Source: Weissella confusa (lineage in GTDB: Bacteria > Bacillota > Bacilli > Lactobacillales > Lactobacillaceae). Taken from it: DNA of 64,000 nucleotides. The stretch is taken from positions 1 through 64,000 of the forward strand of contig JACSZT010000022.1 in the NCBI GenBank assembly GCA_014332815.1. The letters run 5' to 3'. The position numbers and the translations under genes are program-made. Shown piece by piece: positions 27,325-38,808 of this stretch (position 1 is its first letter; each line of letters begins with the position of its first letter). The notes under the pieces are model-generated. The model saw nothing but the letters and a program-made list of their open reading frames with translations, was not told the origin of the DNA and ran no database searches.

Positions 27325-28710
27325 AAGTTATCAACAATTTCACGTGGTGTTTTCAAAGTCAATGTGCGCTCCAATGCATCTTGTTGCAAATCTTCATTAA
27401 TAATATCTTGTGCCAAAGCCACACATTCGTTACAAATGTATACGCCAGGCCCTGCGATAAGCTTCTTCACTTCAGTAGAAGCCTTACCACAGAATGAACA
27501 GTAGGCAATGCCGTTTGAATTGAATAGCTTAGCCATTGATTGTGCGATGTACGTCTTACCAGACCCAGTAGGTCCGATCATGGCGATGTTTGACTTTTGC
27601 AGTTCAACACCTTCAGCCCCAGTTTCGCCCGTCAACATCGCGTTAACTCGCTTGTAGTGGTTGTAGACGGCAACTGCAAGAGTACGCTTAGCTTCGTCTT
27701 GTCCGATAACATAAGAATTGACGTCTCGGGTAATTGAAACGTTTTCGGCCTTCTTGGCAATCTTGTCAATTTCGTCGATGTAGATGATACCAGTTTCAGC
27801 ACGCTCGACATCGTAGTCGGCGGCTTGGATCAACTTCAAAAGAATGTTTTCAACGTCTTCTCCAACGTATCCAGCTTCAGTCAAAGTCGTGGCATCCGCA
27901 ATTGCGAATGGCACGTTTCCAATAACCTTCGCACCAACACGCTCCTTAACCATTTGTTCAATACCCGCAAAGGCACCACCGACGATGAACAAAATGTTCG
28001 TCGTATCGATTTGAATGAACTCTTGGTTAGGGTGCTTACGTCCTCCTTGAGGTGGAACGTTAGCAATCGTACCTTCTAGCATCTTCAAAAGGGCTTGTTG
28101 CACACCTTCACCAGAATTAACCAAAGCGTTCTTAGGCTCCGTCAAAATACGAACCAAGTCATCTTCAGTCAATTCTTCCAAAGCTGTCAAAATTGGCAAA
28201 CGGCCAATGAATTCTGGAATCAAACCAAAGCTCATCAAGTCTTCAGGCACAACTTGTTGCATGATTGACTTGTCTGACGTGTTGAATTGTTGCGTCTTTG
28301 AATCCGTTCCGAAGCCTTCCGTAATAATAACGCCATTAACGTCATCACGTGAAGGCACGTCGAACATCACGTCACGCATCGTTTCTTCGATGATTGAACG
28401 CAATCCACGGGCTCCCGTCTCACGCTCGATTGCCAAGTGAGCCATTGCCTTCAAGGCTTCAGGCGTGAACGTCAAAGCAACACCTTCTAGGGCCAACAAA
28501 GCTTGGTATTGTATCAAAACGTTCGTCAATGATGACTTACCAACGTTTGAACGACCAACAAAAGCCACCTCTGGCAACCCATCAGTTGGGTATTGGCTCG
28601 CACGAACGGCAGACATTACCATTTCGACATTGTGTACTTCCATGATAAATCCTCCGTTAAATTATGCTTGTTCAGTGACCAATTCAGGTTGCTCGTGGTT
28701 CAATACGGCT
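27127..28710 (-). CDS. clpX: ATP-dependent Clp protease ATP-binding subunit ClpX
   Basis: Restored 27307..28560 +, 417 aa. Unfoldase partner of ClpP. Visible: zinc-binding YCSFCGKA and [10 protein letters not shown], Walker [15 protein letters not shown], Walker [45 protein letters not shown] and sensor 2 [13 protein letters not shown]. Start GTG with AGGAGG 9 bp upstream. engB follows after 18 bp. Confidence 0.94.
27261..27298 (-). terminator. Terminator after tig
   Basis: Restored + strand: AAAGAGGTTAGACT TTTTCG AGTCTAACCTCTTTTT. Long perfect stem with T-run. Confidence 0.88.
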
Positions 28711-29304
28711 ACAATTCCCTTCAAGGGCTCACGTGTACGCAAGTATTCACCGATCATCACAGCAAATTCTTCACGGGCCTTCTTTGACACCTTGGCATAA
28801 CCGTAACCAGGCACGTCGACGAAGAAAATTTGATCCTCTACCTTGTAGAAGTTCAATGTTTGCGTCTTACCTGGTTGTGATGACGTACGAGCAAATGACT
28901 TGCGGTTGATCTCAAAGTCAGAAACATCGGGGTTGAATTGCAACCCACGCTTGATGTCAGCTTCAGCCTTGTTCCACTTACCGCGTGAAATCTTGTCGGC
29001 CTTCGTTGCAACAACAAGCACTGGCAAGCCAATGTCATCTGACGTCAACCAGTTGTACATCTCGATGTCTTCCTTAGAAGGCATGTGACGGGCATCAACT
29101 AGTTGTCTTATTTCATCAAATTTGCATCTGAAAACGGTTGCAATCTACTGTTTTTACATACAAAAAATACCCATGCCAATAAATGACATGGGTATAATTT
29201 TTTAGTCTTCGTAATCTTCAGGATTGAAGTCCGTACCATCTAGCATACGAGCTTCTAGCCAATCCCAAACATTGTCCTTACCATACTTCGTTTCTGATGA
29301 GAAA
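28513..29304 (-). CDS. engB: Ribosome biogenesis GTPase EngB/YsxC
   Basis: Restored 28579..29208 +, 209 aa. GTPase for 50S assembly. Shows [19 protein letters not shown] (G1), [20 protein letters not shown] followed by GYGYAKV (G3), [14 protein letters not shown] (G4), and a C-terminal helix [20 protein letters not shown]. Start ATG behind GGAGGAT. In an operon with clpX. Terminator behind it. Confidence 0.93.
29162..29197 (-). terminator. Terminator after engB
   Basis: Restored + strand: ATACCCATGTCATTTATTGGCATGGGTATTTTTT. Confidence 0.82.
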
Positions 29305-31086
29305 GTGCCAAGTTGCGCAGTCTCCGTCCAATTGATTGTCTTATATGTGGCGGCTTGCGTTGCCGTTGGTACCACGATTGATCCCAAAATTAGACTTGCT
29401 GATGCAAGTGCTGCTCCCTTAACTACTTTATTCATACTCGAATGCCCTCCTAAACGATGACTAAATAGTACCGCCGAGCGAGGGTGAATTCAAAGAATAG
29501 CAGCCGTCAATGCATCCCCGTTCGACCACTTCAAATTTGGACGAAGCTTGAAAGTATATGTCAAACCATCATCTGACTTTTCAACTGATTAAGCCAATGC
29601 CAATTGTGGTGTGCTGTTCTTATCATTGCGGTACAAACCATCCCCAATGGCTTGCATGGCATCAAAATCAACGGCAGCAGACGACTTTGCTTGGTCCATC
29701 GATTCCAACTGTGGCATTGGCTTATCGAGCGTGACTTCCAAAGTCGTGTCGTCGAGCGCCTTTACACCCAAATCATCCAAGTTCTTGTCCTTACCTGACT
29801 GAATGTCATCCGCACCCTTAATCCCTGAAAATAGGTATGCATACGTTGACGCCGTCTTTGGATTATTAGTACGTTGCCAACCATAAACAAAGTCGTTAAT
29901 CTTAGGCGTTTTAACTGCCTTGGCATCCCAGTATTGCTTGTTCTTCACCAACGTATACTTGTTGTTCGAACCATTCCAACCCTTCATGACGAACGGACCA
30001 GATGACAACGTATACTTAGACGTCGTACCGTACTTGCTACCGGCCTTTTCAACGAACGCCTTATTTTGTGGGAAGAATGGTGCCATCGTCAAAATTCGAA
30101 TTTTCAGGTTCTGGTAGACCGGATAATTCTTTTGATTGAATTCGACATAAGCCGTTGTGGCTGATGGAATCACCTTGTAGGCCTTTGAGTTCTTTGACGC
30201 AGTGACTTGGTCAGGCGACAAGTTCGTGAAGTCGACGCTACCAGCCTTGTACAAGTTATAACCAGTGTTTTGGTCCTTAATCGCTTGCACCACCCCTTCC
30301 TTCATCAACTGTTTTGCCTTGGTCTTGTCATAAGCAATTGCACCAGGCACAGCTGCTGACTTGGCGAAATCTTCACCCGTGTTCGGATCCTTGGCCAATT
30401 TGGCCGCTGTAAACGTTGTAGCTGGTGTTGCCGTTCCGGTCAAAATCTTATTGGCCAATGTCTTACGATCAATGGCATATGACATGGCTTGGCAACGGTC
30501 AATCACCACTTGGAACTTCTTAGCTTCGGACAAAGCCAAACGTTGCTTGAATGGCACCACCTTGATGGTCACCTTCACGTTATCCATTTTTTGCCATTGC
30601 GCTTGGATAAACTGGGCCATACGCTTTGAAGCATCTGTGTCATCAGCCAACAATTGGACGGCTAACTTCTTTTTACCAGTCTCTTTAAGGGCGACACCAA
30701 CTTGCTTTTCGATTTGTTGCTCAGCCGTCTTGTAATCTTCGTAACGCTTGTTAGGATCGTTCACATCAGTTGTCTTGGCAGCGTTCACGGCGTCATCATA
30801 CGTTTGGTCACTCCAGCTACCATAGTTGAAGTCTGAATTCGTCGTGGCCAAATCCAAGAATGATGATGGATCAGCATAGTCAGCGCCATGTGTACCATGC
30901 TTCGCTTGCATTATCGTTACCTACTTTCTACGGTAGCTGAGCCCTCTTCTCGGTACCAGTATACCATTTAATGCGAGTTACTTCTTGTAGGCCCACTTCC
31001 AGTCATATGGTGATCCAACTGGGTTCAACACCACATTCTTAACTGATGGACGCATCAACGTAGCAGATGATTGGTAGTAAAGTGGA
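29305..31086 (-). pseudogene. oppA: Oligopeptide-binding protein OppA, interrupted by an in-frame stop
   Basis: Restored 29371..30996 +, 541 codons. Extracellular peptide-binding protein of an ABC importer. Sec signal peptide (MNKVVKGAALASASLILGSI, then VVPTATQAAT) without a lipobox Cys; then [81 protein letters not shown] and a C-terminal VLNPVGSPYDWKWAYKK. Codon 81 is TAA (GCT-TAA-TCA; supplied 29589..29591) although the frame continues intact on both sides, so the product would end after 80 aa. No other opp genes are adjacent. Confidence 0.85.
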
Positions 31087-31482
31087 TTTTCATTCACGAT
31101 GCGCAATTCCTGTCCATCACGCGTCAGAAAGTCACCGCACGCCCCCATGGCAACTGACCAAGGTGCATTAAGCATCAAGGTGTTTTCTTCACGTGCATCC
31201 CAGTGAAGTAGCCCTTGTTTGAACGCATCTTGCACCCAAACAGCTGGTGACATATCATCAGAAATTTGCCAGACATCCACAATTGTGTGCTTGTGATTCA
31301 GCAGCTGTAATCGTGATTTCTTTACCTAGAATTTCGCCTTTAAAACGTGTCTTTTCTGCCATGTTGTCTTTCCTCTTCTTGTTTATTCATAACTACCAGT
31401 ATAGCAAAAAAGCGCTGATATTTCAGCGCTTTCCGGTCGATGCTATTGATTATCGATTACCTGATAGTCTTTTTCGAATTCA
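30889..31482 (-). CDS. Small PGDYG-like domain protein
   Basis: Restored 31063..31323 +, 86 aa. Starts MQAKHGTQIVDVWQISDDMS, then NAPWSVAMGACGDFLTRDGQ and ELRIVNENEFEKDYQV, which resembles the PGDYG family (x-G-D-x-L-x..-R-I-V-x..-F-E-x-x-Y). Role unknown. Own start ATG 66 bp after oppA; the start is preceded by GGTAACGATA, a weak ribosome site. Terminated by a hairpin. Confidence 0.6.
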
Positions 31483-31680
31483 CCGCCGCTAGAAGCAATA
31501 CTGCAATAATAATTGACAGCAAGTTCATTATTCAGCGTGGTCCTTCTCGGCTTGCATCTTCAATTGGTCTGACAAGGCGTTGATAGCCAACAAGGTTAGG
31601 AGTTGGTCATCTGACAACTTGGGTGCCAATTGCTTCATTTGGTCCAATTGTTGGTTAGCCAATTCAAAAACAGCCTTCAT
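31285..31680 (-). CDS. zapA: Cell division protein ZapA
   Basis: Restored 31404..31634 +, 76 aa. FtsZ-associated protein. Shows [40 protein letters not shown] and [14 protein letters not shown], a helix that forms the coiled coil. Start ATG with GAGGAAAG upstream. Its TAA overlaps the cvpA ATG by one base; zapA-cvpA-mutS2 is a standard order. Confidence 0.88.
31405..31432 (-). terminator. Terminator after PGDYG-like gene
   Basis: Restored + strand: AAAGCGCTGAAATATCAGCGCTTTTTTG, GCGCTGA/TCAGCGC stem with T-run. A TATACT -10 for zapA follows at once. Confidence 0.82.
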
Positions 31681-32274
31681 CTAAAAATTCATTGGCTTTG
31701 TCAGAAACAAATTCCGGTACCCCATTGGCCGCCCAACGTGCTTGTACCGTCATCAAAAACGTTTCGTGAATCCAGCTTCCCAAGCGGTGTGACATCAAGA
31801 CAGCCACTGCGTAAACCACAAAACGACCACCCAATGACAATAAACTGCGGACGAAACCTAAGTATCGGCCACGTAGTCAAGGGATTTCCCATGTCTGTGT
31901 TAATTGTAAAACAAAGAAGATTTCAACGTAGACTAAAAGGCCGTAAACTAGCATTCCGGCTAGACGATTCACCGTGCCGAGCAAAGGCACATGGTTAATG
32001 AAACGCAAACTACGCTCGATTGAACGCACAATGAACGTGCCAATAATCATGATTAATCCAAATGCTAAACCGGATGAGGTATGGTCGCAATTGGGCCTTT
32101 ACCGCTTCATACTCAAGGGTTGCTAAGACTTTCTTATTCATGTGTCTTAACCTCTAATATCTCTTATTAATCCCTACTGGAGAATCCACCATTGATAGAT
32201 GGCATCTGAGAAGTAAGGTGTCTGATTCAAAATCCATTGGGCGATGGGTGACTGAATCATCGCATCGTGGTACC
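31483..32274 (-). CDS. cvpA: CvpA family membrane protein
   Basis: Restored 31634..32176 +, 180 aa. Four transmembrane helices: [14 protein letters not shown], a second around [33 protein letters not shown], and [28 protein letters not shown] after the first helix and [13 protein letters not shown] near the C-terminus fit the colicin V production family. Translationally coupled to zapA, 32 bp before mutS2. Confidence 0.85.
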
Positions 32275-34650
32275 TCGGTCCCACTCAATGACGCATCAAT
32301 CTTCAAACGTTGCATGTGAGGCTTAACATCCGCCAACTTTGGAATGTTAATACCACCTTGCCAGCGTAGCACCTTAGCTGCGTCTGACGTTTCTGCCAAC
32401 CACGTTTGCATTTCGTTGGCATCTGCAGTTGGCAACAAGTTGCGCAACTCATTTTCACCAGCAGCCGTTGAATCTGGTGAGGCTTCATCGGTCACACGAC
32501 CATCCCCATCAATCGCCGTGTTCACACGACGCGTCAAATCTTGCATGACAACCAAACGCGTGTAGTAAGGACGCAAGGCAGCCAATGGCTCACCACGGTC
32601 TTCCACCAAGTTTTCGAAGAACAAACGCATTTGTCCCGTCGTAAACAACACGCGTCCGACTTGCGCCAAACCAGTTTGTGATTGGTCGTGCACAACACCA
32701 CCGAAGTGACTACGGTATTCCGTCTTAACTGGGATAACATAACGGTCATTACGGATTGTCACGATTGGGTCAGACAAATATTGTGCTGACTTACCACGTG
32801 TGTAATCTTGCATCTTTTGACGGATGGCGTTTTCCGTTGACGTGATGGCTTGGCGCACACGGTGCAATGCATAACGGGCCTTGGCGTTCACAAAGTCCAA
32901 GTGACCCAAAACTTCAGCATTCTTTTGAATGTTATCAGCTTCAGGACGCAACATAGCTGACAATTCAGCCAAAACACGCTCTTCTTCGTGACGCTCCTTG
33001 ATGTAGTGCTCACGCAAACGGTTGTTCATATCAACCACATCACCGGGCTCGATGTACAACGTTTGTTGCAACAAGCCCAACGTCTTCAAGGTAATTGTCT
33101 TACCACCGGTGTTAGGACCCGTGACGATGATGGCCTTGTAATCTTCACCAATGATAATATCGTTGGCCACAGCCTTTTGTGGGTCCAACAATGGGTGACG
33201 CGCTTGCAACAAACGCACGTGGTTTTCTGGGCTGTACTCAGGCTCTTGTGCCTTTGTTGCCGCACCCAATTCATCGAATAGGACCAATGAATCAGCGTCA
33301 ATTTGCTTCAAGATTTCAACGATGTTGACCATGTGTGATGAGAACGTTGACAATGATTGCTCGATTGATTGCTCATCACCGATATCAGCAAAGACTTCCT
33401 TGAACAACCCAACTGTTGAGTACTCAGCAACTGGAATGAACAAACCTGATTGCGCCATCAATCCCAACAAGAACTTGTACGTTGGACGCAACGTTTCAAC
33501 ATCAAATTCCATTGAGGCATTGATGGTATCAACGCGGTTGTAGCCGTAAACTTTCAACTCAGGATAGTGAGTTGTGGCAACAGTGTATGAACCCTTGGCA
33601 CCAACGGCATCCAAAATTGACATGGCCAAAGCTGCTCCTTCTTGTGGATCAGTTCCGGCTATTTGACGATTTTCGATGACTTGTTGGGCCAATTGCACTT
33701 GTTGGGCCAAAACGGCGTTACGACGTTCAACCAAATCGGCAATCATGTCGTTCAATTCTTGTGAATCTTCTGTCGTCAATGAGGCAGCGGCATCAATAAT
33801 GCTTTGATCCAAGCCCAAACGCTTTGAAATCTCCAAGGCGTTTGAACGACCAGGAATGAAAGCACCCTTGGCATCCATCAACTTATTTTCCTTAACGGCC
33901 ACCCCATCAAGTTGCATCTTACGCAAATCAGCGATAATCTTATCAGCCTTCTTACGTGAATCAGCAACGATGTGGTTGGCTTCCTTCTTGGCTTCTTCAA
34001 GCGTACGGGCCTTCTCAGTTTCCATCTTTTCAAGCTTTTGCTCGTAATCGTTCTTGTCTTCAGCAAGCACCATCTTCAAGATACCCATCTGGACTTCAAA
34101 CTTGCCGTCCTTGAGCTTACGCTTAACCGTACCTTGTTGACCGTACTCACGCACCAAAACCGTATCGCCGGCTTCAATGTTTTGGCTCTTCGCCTTCTTA
34201 GCCTTGCGCAAAACGCGGTTGTTTTCAGCTGATGGTTCTTGACGCATGGCGTTCACGGAAGGCAAGTTGTTTAGCAATGCACGGTCAATAAATTGATCCA
34301 ACTCACTCATCGCAGCTTCATAGCGTTGTCCACGCAAATCAAGCGTTGCAGACGCGTTCGCACGGTTAACTGCCTTGCTAGTGTTAACGCGTGGCTTTGG
34401 CGCAGCCTTTTGCTCTGACTTCACTTCGGCAACGTTTTGCTTCTCGATTTCTCATCATTAAATTGATTATAGCAAAAAGGCTAGTAACAAGTCGTTACTA
34501 GCCTTCGGCATTATTTATTAACCTAGTTCAGCATACGTGGCACCTTGATCAGGACCCGTGAAGTTGAAGTTCTTCACGGCACGGTGTGAACGCAAGTATT
34601 CTTGCACACCTTGGCGGATTGCACCAGTTCCCTTACCGTGAATAATTTCT
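32077..34650 (-). CDS. mutS2: Endonuclease MutS2
   Basis: Restored 32209..34584 +, 791 aa. MutS-like ATPase with C-terminal Smr nuclease domain; acts on recombination intermediates or stalled ribosomes. Visible: [38 protein letters not shown], Walker [45 protein letters not shown], a long charged coiled coil, [20 protein letters not shown] and [15 protein letters not shown] of the Smr domain. Start ATG after GAGGTTA. Terminator follows. Confidence 0.94.
34473..34505 (-). terminator. Terminator after mutS2
   Basis: Restored + strand: AAGGCTAGTAACGACTTGTTACTAGCCTTTTTG. Confidence 0.85.
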
Positions 34651-36234
34651 TGGCCCGTTAATCGGGCAATGTCTTCATTCAATTGATCAACTACCGAAAT
34701 CACCATATAACGTGAAAATTTAAATTCTGCCATCAGGTCAGACAATCGTGTCACTTTATTTCTAACCATATAACGGAACACAGAAAGTCGATGCTGTTCC
34801 TGCGTTGTCCATATCCATTCCATACAAATGCCCTCAATACCACGCCTATAGATAGTGGGCGTTGAAATTCCTAAATCAAATGCCAAGTCTTCCCACGACT
34901 CAAAATCTTCGGCAATTAAGTGTTCAATAATCTGTGCTCTGGTTGAGTTTGACAAATAATATTGTTTCAACTCATCTATCGGTAGCAGATTTAACGGCGC
35001 ATCAAATACAATTACATTCCCCTTTTCGATGACCAACACACCTGTTGCTATGACATGACTAATATAGTAATTAGCGGCATTTTTAATCTCATCGGCAACA
35101 TCGGCCGTACGTTGGCCATTATAGACCGTTAATAAGGCAAAGGTTAGGAATCGAATATTTTCCTCCTGCCCTACTAATCGATAATCTTTGGTTATTTCGA
35201 TACCCTGAACTGCAAGATTGTCTTGCACAATTGTTCTTTCTTTGTGGCCATTCCGAGCCATCAAGACTTTCAAGTGTTTTAGAAGTCGTTGCGCCTGTTC
35301 AGACATTTCAATCGTACCGTTTAGATACTGGTTGGTAAAACCGCTAGAAACGAAGTGCCGTTGTGAAAAACGATTTGTCCAAATCGCGGCCATATGCCAA
35401 ATAATACTAATCTGGGAGTCTTTTAATTCACCAAATATTGGTTTTCTGGAGTCAACAGGTGTCATCGACAACCGGAACAGACATTTATAGCTCGTTTGAA
35501 TGCTCTCATCAAACCGCTGCCAACATTGCTTTACAGTAGGTGTGACATCGCGCGCGGTTTGAATGGTCGAAAATAGTCCTAAACTATGCAAGATTAAGAT
35601 AATAAAACGCGCCTCATTATCTAATTCCCCATCAGACATAAAGAGTGCCGTTTTCAGTTTACTAGAATCGAGTTCTTGTTTTTGCGCAAAATCATTCAAT
35701 ATTTCAGTGCCCAGCTGAAACGCCAGTGGGTATCGTTCTGAAAATTCTTCAAAATGTTGTAAATCATAAATCCCTGAACTAATCCCAAATGGATAGATTA
35801 AAAATTGAAATAGTGTATGCCCGACACTATACGTTAAAGGGACATCTGTTAACAGTATATCTGTTTGATTGTCCAACCTATGTGACGTCGCAATCTTCGC
35901 TTTGGTTACCGGTCCGAACTGGTCCAGTAGTAAATTTTCGATATTCACATGATTACCAAAGTCCAACACAATATTGACCTTTGGAATGCTTTGGTAAATA
36001 TAATCGCCTGTTGCCAAAGCTGAGACAAGGTCGGTTTTTTAATAATGAAAAAAGCTTCATATCAAACGATTAACGTCCAATAATGAAGCTTGTTCTCATA
36101 TTTAATTTTGTCGTCGCCAGGCATTAAATTTTTTGGAACTAATCCGATTAATATCTGCAATCAGCTGATTAAGATAACGATCAGATTCAATTCCTTGCCA
36201 AACGTACACTAGTTCATTAGTCACCGGTTTCCGG
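34651..36234 (-). CDS. Mga-like transcriptional regulator
   Basis: Restored 34675..36168 +, 497 aa. N-terminal helix-turn-helix (VFRYMVRNKVTRLSDLMAEF, KFSRYMVISVVDQLNEDI), a second (FESWEDLAFDLGISTPTIYR) and YRLVGQEENIRFLTFALLTV, the layout of Mga/PRD-containing activators; the remaining about 350 residues have no clear motif. Start ATG behind GAGGGC. Directly upstream of the exopolysaccharide operon on the same strand, separated by a terminator, so it is a candidate regulator of that operon (inference). Confidence 0.78.
36046..36092 (-). terminator. Terminator after the Mga-like gene
   Basis: Restored + strand: AAGCTTCAT ... ATGAAGCTTTTTT with a 27-base loop; T-run present. Confidence 0.65.
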
Positions 36235-37422
36235 AGTATGATTAAGGCTGTTGCGAATCCAAAAATATAAAATCTACTCCGACTAATTAAGTTTTTTCTT
36301 GTCGACATTCGCCATCTCCTTTCGTTGACTAAAAGTAAACGATAACCATATTCGCATATTTCAGCATGGTCTTTAATAAAATTCGTTTTAAAAAAAGACC
36401 GAAAAAATAGAAAAAACTCCTATTTATCAGACATTAACAAGAGTATTTTTTCTGGTATTCCCATGACAAATGATCCAATCATCAGCATTAACACACCAAC
36501 AACCAAATAAATCAATCCTAACCAGGTGATAAGTAACCCTGGCAAAATCAAACTTGAAAATATGCCTAACAGGACTAATAATGCCGTTGCGATTTGCACC
36601 ACGCTGGAATAAAGACTGGCCCACCAAATCGTTAAACCAGGGTATGTACCGAAACGACTGACTGACTTTTCAAAAATCTTGTTGGCATTATATGAGCGCT
36701 GGAGATTCAAACCAGGATGATAATTCTTAGTAAATGACGCGACGTGTTGTTCATTAGCCATTAACCAACTTAAGTCACCGACAATTGTCCGACGCCCGTT
36801 CGTCAAAAATAGCGAAGCCGGAAACGCCAAGGTTTCTCGCGGCAGCCTAAATGACAAAATCAAAAACATATCATCATCTAATATATAAAGAAATTCAGAT
36901 GGCAATCGCTTTTGCTTCAATACACCCGCTACTGCGTGTATCACGGCATCATATTGATTGGCATTAAACTGACGGTACTGTTCGCTGTGCGCCCATTGAA
37001 TACCAGTCACGTCCACGCAAACCTTTTCGCTCTCCTTTTTCATATATTCCGTTACAAGATCTGTTTCCATCTCACGACGAATATGCTTCAATGCATCTGG
37101 TAACGTTTGGTATTTTTCAGCATTATCCTCTGTAATCAACGTATGTCCCCATTGAAATTGGGGGTTGTAATCGCCAACCATGATTTCTGACAATGCCATC
37201 TTCGTCTCATCAGTTAAACCAGTCGACAACCATATCGAAAACAACGTTGTAATCAATAGAAATTGGTGTATCATTATGCCTCACTTTCTTGTCCCCATAA
37301 CTTGCACATCGTTGCTTCTACGCGGGAATAAATGGTCCATTGGGCAACAAATAAAACTGCCGCAAGTACCAAAAATACAACACTCACTACTAGCGCAATC
37401 CAAAAAAAGATATTAATCATGA
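36235..37422 (-). CDS. Membrane protein with degenerate GGDEF domain
   Basis: Restored 36358..37233 +, 291 aa. N-terminal transmembrane helices (RFYIFGFATALIILIWWASL, VVQIATALLVLLGIFSSLIL, LIYLVVGVLMLMIGSFVMG), then a cytosolic domain laid out like GGDEF: LTNGRRTIVGDLSWLM at the D-x-L-T-G-L-x-N-R position, KVCVDVTGIQWAHSEQYRQF, and LYILDDDMFLILSF where GGDEF should stand (LDDDM), ending PDALKHIRREME. The active-site glycines are gone, so it should not make c-di-GMP and may be a receptor or structural partner. First gene of the operon; start ATG behind AAAGGAG. Confidence 0.7.
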
Positions 37423-38808
37423 AGTTCCACCTTTTCTGGTGGATAATTCAGGTTCAAGAGCGCCGTCATCGTTTGCGCAATAACAACATCTTCGTTGTGA
37501 GCTGGGACAACAATAGATATCGTGGGGTAACGCTTTAGCGGTATAATTTCCGTCTCTTTTGTGCTGTTTTTAAGCCAAAAGTGGACGGCCCCGAACAGCG
37601 TAACCATTGCCATCGATAAATCTGGCATGGCATCAGCGTCATAAACTGCAATGAATTCGCCCGTTGCCACCTGTAGGGAATCGTTCAACACCCCAGCCTT
37701 ACCACCTTGTCCAGTTCGCTCGATAATGACAATATTGCGATTTTGATTCTCAGGCAACTTTTTAATACGACGCATCTCAGCCGCCGTTTGATCCGTAGAA
37801 TTGTCTGAATACAACAGAGTACCTGGAATACGGCCAATCTTAAATAAATGCCAAATTACAATATGCTGGATGCGCTGCGTCACAACAATCTCTTGATTAA
37901 TAAATTGTGTCAGTAAATTTTGGTCCGCATTGCGCGTCTTGTTACGACCAAAGACAGCCACATGACGCTCCGGGTCTTCTAATGCTTTACGAACCAGGAA
38001 GTACAATGCATTCCGGCCTTTAGCCCAACGTAACCGCTGATGATAGTAATCTCGGATATGCTCAGGTTCTTGCTGAAATGCCTCAGAATTATAGGCCAAA
38101 GCAATTAGCTTGCCACTCTGCATAATCTTGAATGAAATATCGGTATCTTCCGTTAACGCACCATCACGCCATCCACCAATTTCAGTCACATAATCTTTTT
38201 GGATAATAAAGTTAGTGAACGGTATCGTAATCGTTGGATTGAACAAACCAACAATGTAAAACACAACATTTACCGCAAATAAGATATCCGACAACAGAAT
38301 TGCGGCATTAAACCAAAAGAAAGTCGAGGCGTAGTAAAACGTTTCAATTTTTACGCGCCAGTTACTCCGATCGAAGAGATGCTTAATATTATTAATCACC
38401 ACTTGATAGTTGGCAACTGCGTGCACTGAAACCGCCATGAATAGTTGGGTATAGGTAAAGTACGACAAGAATGATAACCAGATTTGTTTGGTCGTCGCCT
38501 GACCGAACTGGGTGGACATTGCAATGTTAATCTGCAAAACATACAACAAAATCATCAAGACCCAATTAAACAATAAAATTTGCGCCAGTAAGACATTCGT
38601 CGTGCCAAAGTGTATCACGTACAACCGCTCGTTCATTATTGACACGAACATAAACCAAAATAGATGAAAACGCCAAAATAACCGCAAATACTGCCCACCA
38701 TAATCTTCTATGTAATACCATTTAAACCTCACTAACTAATCATTAAACCGCTTTGTCTTAACCCAGACATTACCATTTCGATGCCAGAGACTATCGCCGA
38801 TAACTTGT
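37225..38808 (-). CDS. Processive glycosyltransferase family 2 (BcsA/PgaC-like)
   Basis: Restored 37372..38682 +, 436 aa. Membrane polysaccharide synthase. Two N-terminal helices, then the GT2 fold: PTISIVVPAHNEDVVIAQTM, EFIAVYDADAMPD (D,DxD), GWRDGALTEDTDISFKIMQ (TED catalytic base) and HQRLRWAKG (QxxRW), followed by several helices (FFWFNAAILLSDILFAVNVV, LLFNWVLMILLYVLQI). No PilZ domain. All catalytic motifs are intact. Coupled to the 48-aa peptide; GH8 gene follows after 14 bp. Confidence 0.9.
37274..37420 (-). CDS. 48-aa membrane peptide of the exopolysaccharide operon
   Basis: Restored 37226..37372 +, 48 aa. One transmembrane helix (FFWIALVVSVVFLVLAAVLF) followed by a short basic/acidic tail (TIYSRVEATMCKLWGQESEA). 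Its ATG lies inside the end of the GGDEF-like gene (8-base overlap) and its TAA overlaps the next ATG by one base, so translation is coupled on both sides; that argues it is real. It fits in one segment and is intact as supplied. Probably a small subunit of the synthase complex (inference). Confidence 0.7.
   Translation of the reverse strand: MINIFFWIALVVSVVFLVLAAVLFVAQWTIYSRVEATMCKLWGQESEA

Noticed and set aside
29202..29435. A 77-aa secreted peptide
   Set aside because: It joins the OppA signal peptide to the EngB C-terminus across a segment border.
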